Assembly (NCBI GenBank): GCA_035626595.1
Contig: DASPNJ010000010.1
Span: 62,001-126,000, forward strand
Direction of reading: 5' to 3'
Length of the DNA stretch: 64,000 nt
Source of the DNA: JAQGMV01 sp035626595
Lineage (GTDB): Bacteria; Pseudomonadota; Gammaproteobacteria; Burkholderiales; SG8-41
The translations under genes were made by a program, and so were the position numbers. Shown in pieces: positions 60,501 through 64,000 of the stretch (within the stretch, counting starts at the first letter, position 1; each line of letters begins with the position of its first letter). The notes beneath the pieces were generated by a model. It made no database searches. It was given only the letters and a program-made list of their open reading frames with translations, and was not told the DNA's origin.

Positions 60501-63044
60501 ATGGCCAAGACACTCATCATCGCCGAAAAACCGTCCGTCGCCGGCGATATCGCCCGCGCGCTGGGCGGCTTCAGGCGGCACGACGACTACTACGAAAGCG
60601 ACGACTACGTGCTTTCGTCCGCGGTCGGCCATCTGCTGGAGCTCACCGCGCCCGACGAATACGAAGTGAAGCGCGGCAAGTGGTCATTTGCCCATCTACC
60701 GGTGATCCCGCCGCATTTCGATCTGAAGCCGATCGAGAAAACCGAGTCGCGGCTCAGGCTCCTCACGAAGCTCCTCAAAAGGAAGGACGTCGACGGCGTC
60801 ATCAACGCCTGCGACGCGGGCCGGGAAGGCGAGCTCATCTTCCGGCTCATCATGCGGCACGCCAAAGTGAAAAAGCCGGTCCAGCGGCTGTGGCTGCAGT
60901 CGATGACGCCGGCGGCGATCCGCGACGGTTTCGAGCGCCTGCGCGCCGACGCCGAGCTGCTGCCGCTCGCCGACGCCGCCACCTGCCGGTCCGAATCCGA
61001 CTGGCTGGTGGGAATCAACGGCACGCGCGCGCTCACGGCGTTCAATTCCAAGAGCGGGGGGTTCCACAAGACTCCGGTCGGGCGCGTGCAGACGCCGACG
61101 CTGGCGATCCTCGTCGAGCGCGAGGAGAAGATCAAGAAATTCGTCGCGCGCGACTACTGGGAGGTGCACGGCACGTTCGGCGTCGCGGCCGGGGAGTACG
61201 CCGGGCGCTGGTTCGACGAGAACTTCGCGAAGGAAAAGCGCGAGGACGATGCCGAGCTCAGACCCGAGCGCATGTGGGACGAAAAGCGGGCGCTCGCGAT
61301 CCGCGACAAGTGCGACGGCAAGCCGGGGGAGATCACCGAGGAGAGCAAGCCCTCAAGCCAGGCGTCGCCGCTTCTCTTCGATCTGACGAGCCTGCAGCGC
61401 ACCGCGAACGGGCGCTTTGGATTTTCCGCACGCATGACTCTTTCGATCGCGCAGGCGCTGTACGAGAAGCACAAGGTGCTCACTTATCCGCGCACCGATT
61501 CGCGCGCGCTGCCGGAGGATTACGTCGGAACAGTGCAGGACACGATGGAGGCGCTGATCGGCGGCGGCGGCGGCAAGAAGAGCGTCGAGCACCCGTACGC
61601 GCCGTTTGCATCCAAGATCCTGACGCAGAAGTGGGTGAGGCCGAACAAGCGCATATTCAATAACGCGAAAGTATCGGACCACTTCGCGATCATTCCGACC
61701 GCGCTCGCGCCGAAGCACCTGAACGAGGCCGAGGCGAAGCTTTACGACCTCGTCGTGCGGCGTTTCCTGGCGGTGTTCTATCCGCCGGCCGAATACCTGG
61801 TGACGACGCGGATCACGCGCGTAGCGGGGGAAGCATTCAAGAGCGAAGGCAAGGTGCTCAAGCAGGCGGGCTGGCTCGAGGTGCACGGCAAGGAAGCGCA
61901 GGAAGATGACGAGGCGAGCCTGGTCGCGGTCGACGCAGGGGAGACAGCGAAAACGCTCGCCGTCGAGGCCCGCGCGCTCCAGACGCGGCCCCCGGCCCGG
62001 TTCACCGAGGCAACGCTGCTCACCGCGATGGAAGGCGCGGGCAAGCTGGTCGAGGACGAGGAGCTGCGCGATGCCATGAAGGAGCGCGGGCTTGGCACTC
62101 CGGCGACACGCGCCGTGATCATCGAGAAGCTCATCGCCGACGAATACGTCGTGCGCAACCAGCGCGAGCTTCAGCCCACGCCGAAGGCGTTCTCGCTGCT
62201 CACGCTGCTACGCGGCCTCGAGATTCCCGAGCTCATCTCGCCGGAGCTCACCGGGGAATGGGAGTACCGGCTGAAGGAGATGGAGCACGGGAAGCTCTCG
62301 CGGCCGGAATTCATGCGCGGCATCGCCGAGATGACCAAGCACATCGTCGAGCGCGCGAAGGCGCACGAGAGCGAGACGGTGCCCGGCGATTACGCAACGC
62401 TCAAGACGCGGTGCCCGAGCTGCGGCGGGGTGGTCAAGGAGAACTACAAGAAGTTTCAGTGCCAGCGCTGTGATTTCGCGCTGTGGCGCATTCTGTCCGG
62501 GCGCCAATTCGAGCCAGGCGAGATCGAGGAGCTCATCGAGAAGCGGCAGATCGGTCCGCTGCAGGGTTTCCGCAGTCGGCTCGGGAAGCCCTTCGCCGCG
62601 ATCATCAAGCTCACGCCCGAGCTCAAGGTGGAATTCGATTTCGGTCAGCAGCAGGCGGACGCGGACGCCGAGCCCATCGACTTCAGCAACCAGGAGCCGC
62701 TCGGCCCGTGCCCGAAGTGCGGCCGCAACGTTTACGCACACGGCATGGCTTACGTGTGCGAAGGCGCGGCGGCCACGCCGCGCACGTGCGATTTCCGATC
62801 AGGCCAGATCATCCTGCAGCGGCCGATCGAAGCCGACCAGATGAGAAAGCTCCTGAAGGACGGCAAGACCGACCTTCTGCACCGCTTCATCTCGCGTAAA
62901 GGCCGGCCGTTCTCGGCTTATCTCGTGCGCGGTTCCGACGGCAAGGTGAGCTTCGAATTCGAGCCGCGCGCCGCTCGCGGCGCGGCGGCCAAGACGCCGG
63001 CGAAAGCCAAGGCCGCAACGCGCGCCCGCAAGACCGCCACCTAA
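60501..63044 (+). CDS. topB: DNA topoisomerase III, long C-terminal tail
   Basis: An 847-residue type IA topoisomerase; E. coli TopB is about 650. TOPRIM starts 'MAKTLIIAEKPSVAGDIARA' with acidic motif 'NACDAGREGELIFRL' near residue 100. 'HKTPVGRVQTPTLAIL' is near 195 and the catalytic Tyr is in 'VLTYPRTDSRALPED' near 331. The C-terminus adds two zinc-ribbon-like segments ('CPSCGGVVKENYKKFQCQRC' near 640, 'CPKCGRNVYAHGMAYVC' near 740) and a basic Lys/Ala tail. ATG 60501 is the family start; upstream frame is not conserved-looking. Confidence 0.95.
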   Translation: MAKTLIIAEKPSVAGDIARALGGFRRHDDYYESDDYVLSSAVGHLLELTAPDEYEVKRGKWSFAHLPVIPPHFDLKPIEKTESRLRLLTKLLKRKDVDGVINACDAGREGELIFRLIMRHAKVKKPVQRLWLQSMTPAAIRDGFERLRADAELLPLADAATCRSESDWLVGINGTRALTAFNSKSGGFHKTPVGRVQTPTLAILVEREEKIKKFVARDYWEVHGTFGVAAGEYAGRWFDENFAKEKREDDAELRPERMWDEKRALAIRDKCDGKPGEITEESKPSSQASPLLFDLTSLQRTANGRFGFSARMTLSIAQALYEKHKVLTYPRTDSRALPEDYVGTVQDTMEALIGGGGGKKSVEHPYAPFASKILTQKWVRPNKRIFNNAKVSDHFAIIPTALAPKHLNEAEAKLYDLVVRRFLAVFYPPAEYLVTTRITRVAGEAFKSEGKVLKQAGWLEVHGKEAQEDDEASLVAVDAGETAKTLAVEARALQTRPPARFTEATLLTAMEGAGKLVEDEELRDAMKERGLGTPATRAVIIEKLIADEYVVRNQRELQPTPKAFSLLTLLRGLEIPELISPELTGEWEYRLKEMEHGKLSRPEFMRGIAEMTKHIVERAKAHESETVPGDYATLKTRCPSCGGVVKENYKKFQCQRCDFALWRILSGRQFEPGEIEELIEKRQIGPLQGFRSRLGKPFAAIIKLTPELKVEFDFGQQQADADAEPIDFSNQEPLGPCPKCGRNVYAHGMAYVCEGAAATPRTCDFRSGQIILQRPIEADQMRKLLKDGKTDLLHRFISRKGRPFSAYLVRGSDGKVSFEFEPRAARGAAAKTPAKAKAATRARKTAT

Positions 63045-63046
63045 AA

Positions 63047-63099
63047 CCGAAGGAAGAGAGCAACGGAGAGGAACCATCACCGGTTCCTCTCTGTTCGTG
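63047..63099. repeat. CCGAAGGAAGAGAG...GGTTCCTCTCTGTTCGTGA repeat
   Basis: Shortest copy of the family at 37479, 39648 and 51031, with the inner GAGAGGAACC/GGTTCCTCTC inverted pair. It begins three bases past the topB stop and probably acts as its terminator. Confidence 0.82.
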
Positions 63100-63102
63100 A
63101 TC

Positions 63103-63142
63103 GGCCGCGGCTGCGAGCGTAGCTCGCTGGGTTCTCGCGGCG
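63103..63142. repeat. GGCCGCGGCTGCGAGCGTAGCTCGC repeat
   Basis: Second copy of the element at 29085 (GCGAGCGTAGCTCGC inner palindrome), again between convergent genes, here topB and gyrB. Confidence 0.75.
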
Positions 63143-63166
63143 GCACGTCACGGCCGCGACACGCGG

Positions 63167-64000
63167 CTAGACGTCTATGTTGCGGGCGCCGAGCGCGTTC
63201 GATTCGATGAAATTGCGCCGCGGCTCGACCTGGTCGCCCATCAGCGTGGCGAAGATCTCCTCGGCGGTGATCGCATCCTCGATCTGCGTCTTCAGCAGCC
63301 GGCGCGTCGAGGGGTCCATCGTCGTTTCCCAGAGCTGCTCGGGGTTCATCTCGCCGAGACCCTTGTAACGCTGGATGCTCACGCCGCGCTGGATCTCGCC
63401 GAGCACCCAGTCGATCGCTTCACGGAAGTCGCTGACCGGATGCACGTGCTCGCCGCGTTTGACGTACGCGTCGGGGCCGAGCAGGCCCTGTGTGACCTGC
63501 GCGGTGCGCTTGATTTGTGCGTAGTCGCCGCCCTGCAGGAAGTCGCCGTCGATGTAACTCGAGCGCACCACGCCGTGCTGGGTGCGGCTGATCGCGAGCA
63601 CGTAGCGCTCCAGCTTCTCGTCGAACCGCGCCACGACTCTCAGGTTCGCGTCATCGAGCAACGCGGCGAGCCGCTGCGCGCTGTCCTGCGCGGCGGCCTC
63701 GTCGGCGAGGTCGAGCTCCGGCGACTGCTTTAGCAGCGCAAACAGCACCTCCTCGTCGATCAGCCGGCTTTCGCGCTGGATCACGGCCTCGGCGAGCAGA
63801 TACTCCTGCGCCACGTTTTCGAACGTCTCGCGCGTGAGCGGCGCGCCGTGCGCGGACGGATACAGCTCCGACTCCGAAAGCGCGAGCTTGAGCAGGTACT
63901 GCTTCAACTCGTGCTCGTCCTTGAGATAGCGCTCACTGCGGCCGTGCTTCGCCTTGTAGAGCGGCGGCTGCGCGATGTAGATGTGGCCACGCTCGATCAG
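63167..64000 (-). CDS. gyrB: DNA gyrase subunit B, C-terminal part (rest outside window)
   Basis: The 3' part of gyrB (277 codons plus stop); the frame stays open to the window edge, so the start is upstream. The edge reads 'LIERGHIYIAQPPLYKAKHG', followed by the roughly 170-residue insert that many Gram-negative GyrB proteins have in the TOPRIM region, then 'GVSIQRYKGLGEMNPEQLWE', 'TTMDPSTRRLLK' and 'TLMGDQVEPRRNFIESNA', ending GARNIDV. The insert and the ending separate it from ParE. It converges on topB. Confidence 0.95.
   Translation of the reverse strand: MIERGHIYIAQPPLYKAKHGRSERYLKDEHELKQYLLKLALSESELYPSAHGAPLTRETFENVAQEYLLAEAVIQRESRLIDEEVLFALLKQSPELDLADEAAAQDSAQRLAALLDDANLRVVARFDEKLERYVLAISRTQHGVVRSSYIDGDFLQGGDYAQIKRTAQVTQGLLGPDAYVKRGEHVHPVSDFREAIDWVLGEIQRGVSIQRYKGLGEMNPEQLWETTMDPSTRRLLKTQIEDAITAEEIFATLMGDQVEPRRNFIESNALGARNIDV

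Noticed and set aside
63167..64000. ParE (topoisomerase IV) identity for the last gene
   Set aside because: The GyrB-specific insert and the NIDV ending are present; ParE lacks the insert.

Overview
The window is GC-rich, densely packed chromosome from a betaproteobacterium, most likely a Burkholderiales relative and possibly uncultured. Three things point there: five Bug-type (TctC-like) periplasmic binding proteins without their transporter subunits; the gene orders def-fmt-rsmB-DUF4390-ntrY-ntrX and tkt-gap-pgk-pyk-fba; and many short dispersed palindromic repeats in the gaps. I see no rRNA, tRNA, CRISPR array, transposase or prophage. No gap between genes reaches 300 bases. The first gene and the last gene (gyrB) are cut by the window edges.

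Layout. 0-9 kb (+): a catabolic run of alpha/beta hydrolase, atypical SDR, DapA-family lyase/aldolase, DMT exporter, three Bug binding proteins, a second hydrolase and a dihydropyrimidinase-like amidohydrolase. 9-21 kb (-): a carboxylase cluster running from 21.2 kb down to 9.6 kb, with a stand-alone biotin carrier, two carboxyltransferases, one biotin carboxylase, an ETF pair, a sulfite-oxidase-type molybdenum enzyme without an export signal, an ADP-forming acyl-CoA synthetase and a degenerate iron-ADH-like protein. 21-26 kb: SH3 protein, glycerophosphodiesterase, phosphoesterase, then DoxX with an exported Mo sulfite-dehydrogenase-like enzyme and its diheme cytochrome c. 26-35.7 kb: small envelope proteins, a DUF3182/hydrolase pair, a MoxR-DUF58-VWA operon, an S1C protease, a Cys-rich secreted peptide and an MHYT-GGDEF-EAL c-di-GMP enzyme. 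35.9-44 kb (-): a second catabolic run with amidohydrolase, cupin, two Bug proteins, acyl-CoA dehydrogenase and a third carboxyltransferase, preceded by a CobW GTPase. 44-51 kb (-): central carbon genes. 51-58 kb (-): ntrYX, DUF4390, rsmB, fmt and def. 58-64 kb: LysM protein, dprA, topB, and gyrB (-).

The metabolic theme is uptake of organic acids by Bug receptors and their CoA activation, dehydrogenation and biotin-dependent carboxylation, feeding central metabolism. The most unusual gene set is the carboxylase/ETF/Mo cluster. The most unusual sequence feature is that several families of palindromic repeats do not stay between genes. They supply stop codons, a C-terminus, parts of signal peptides and, in two proteins, an in-frame interdomain linker.
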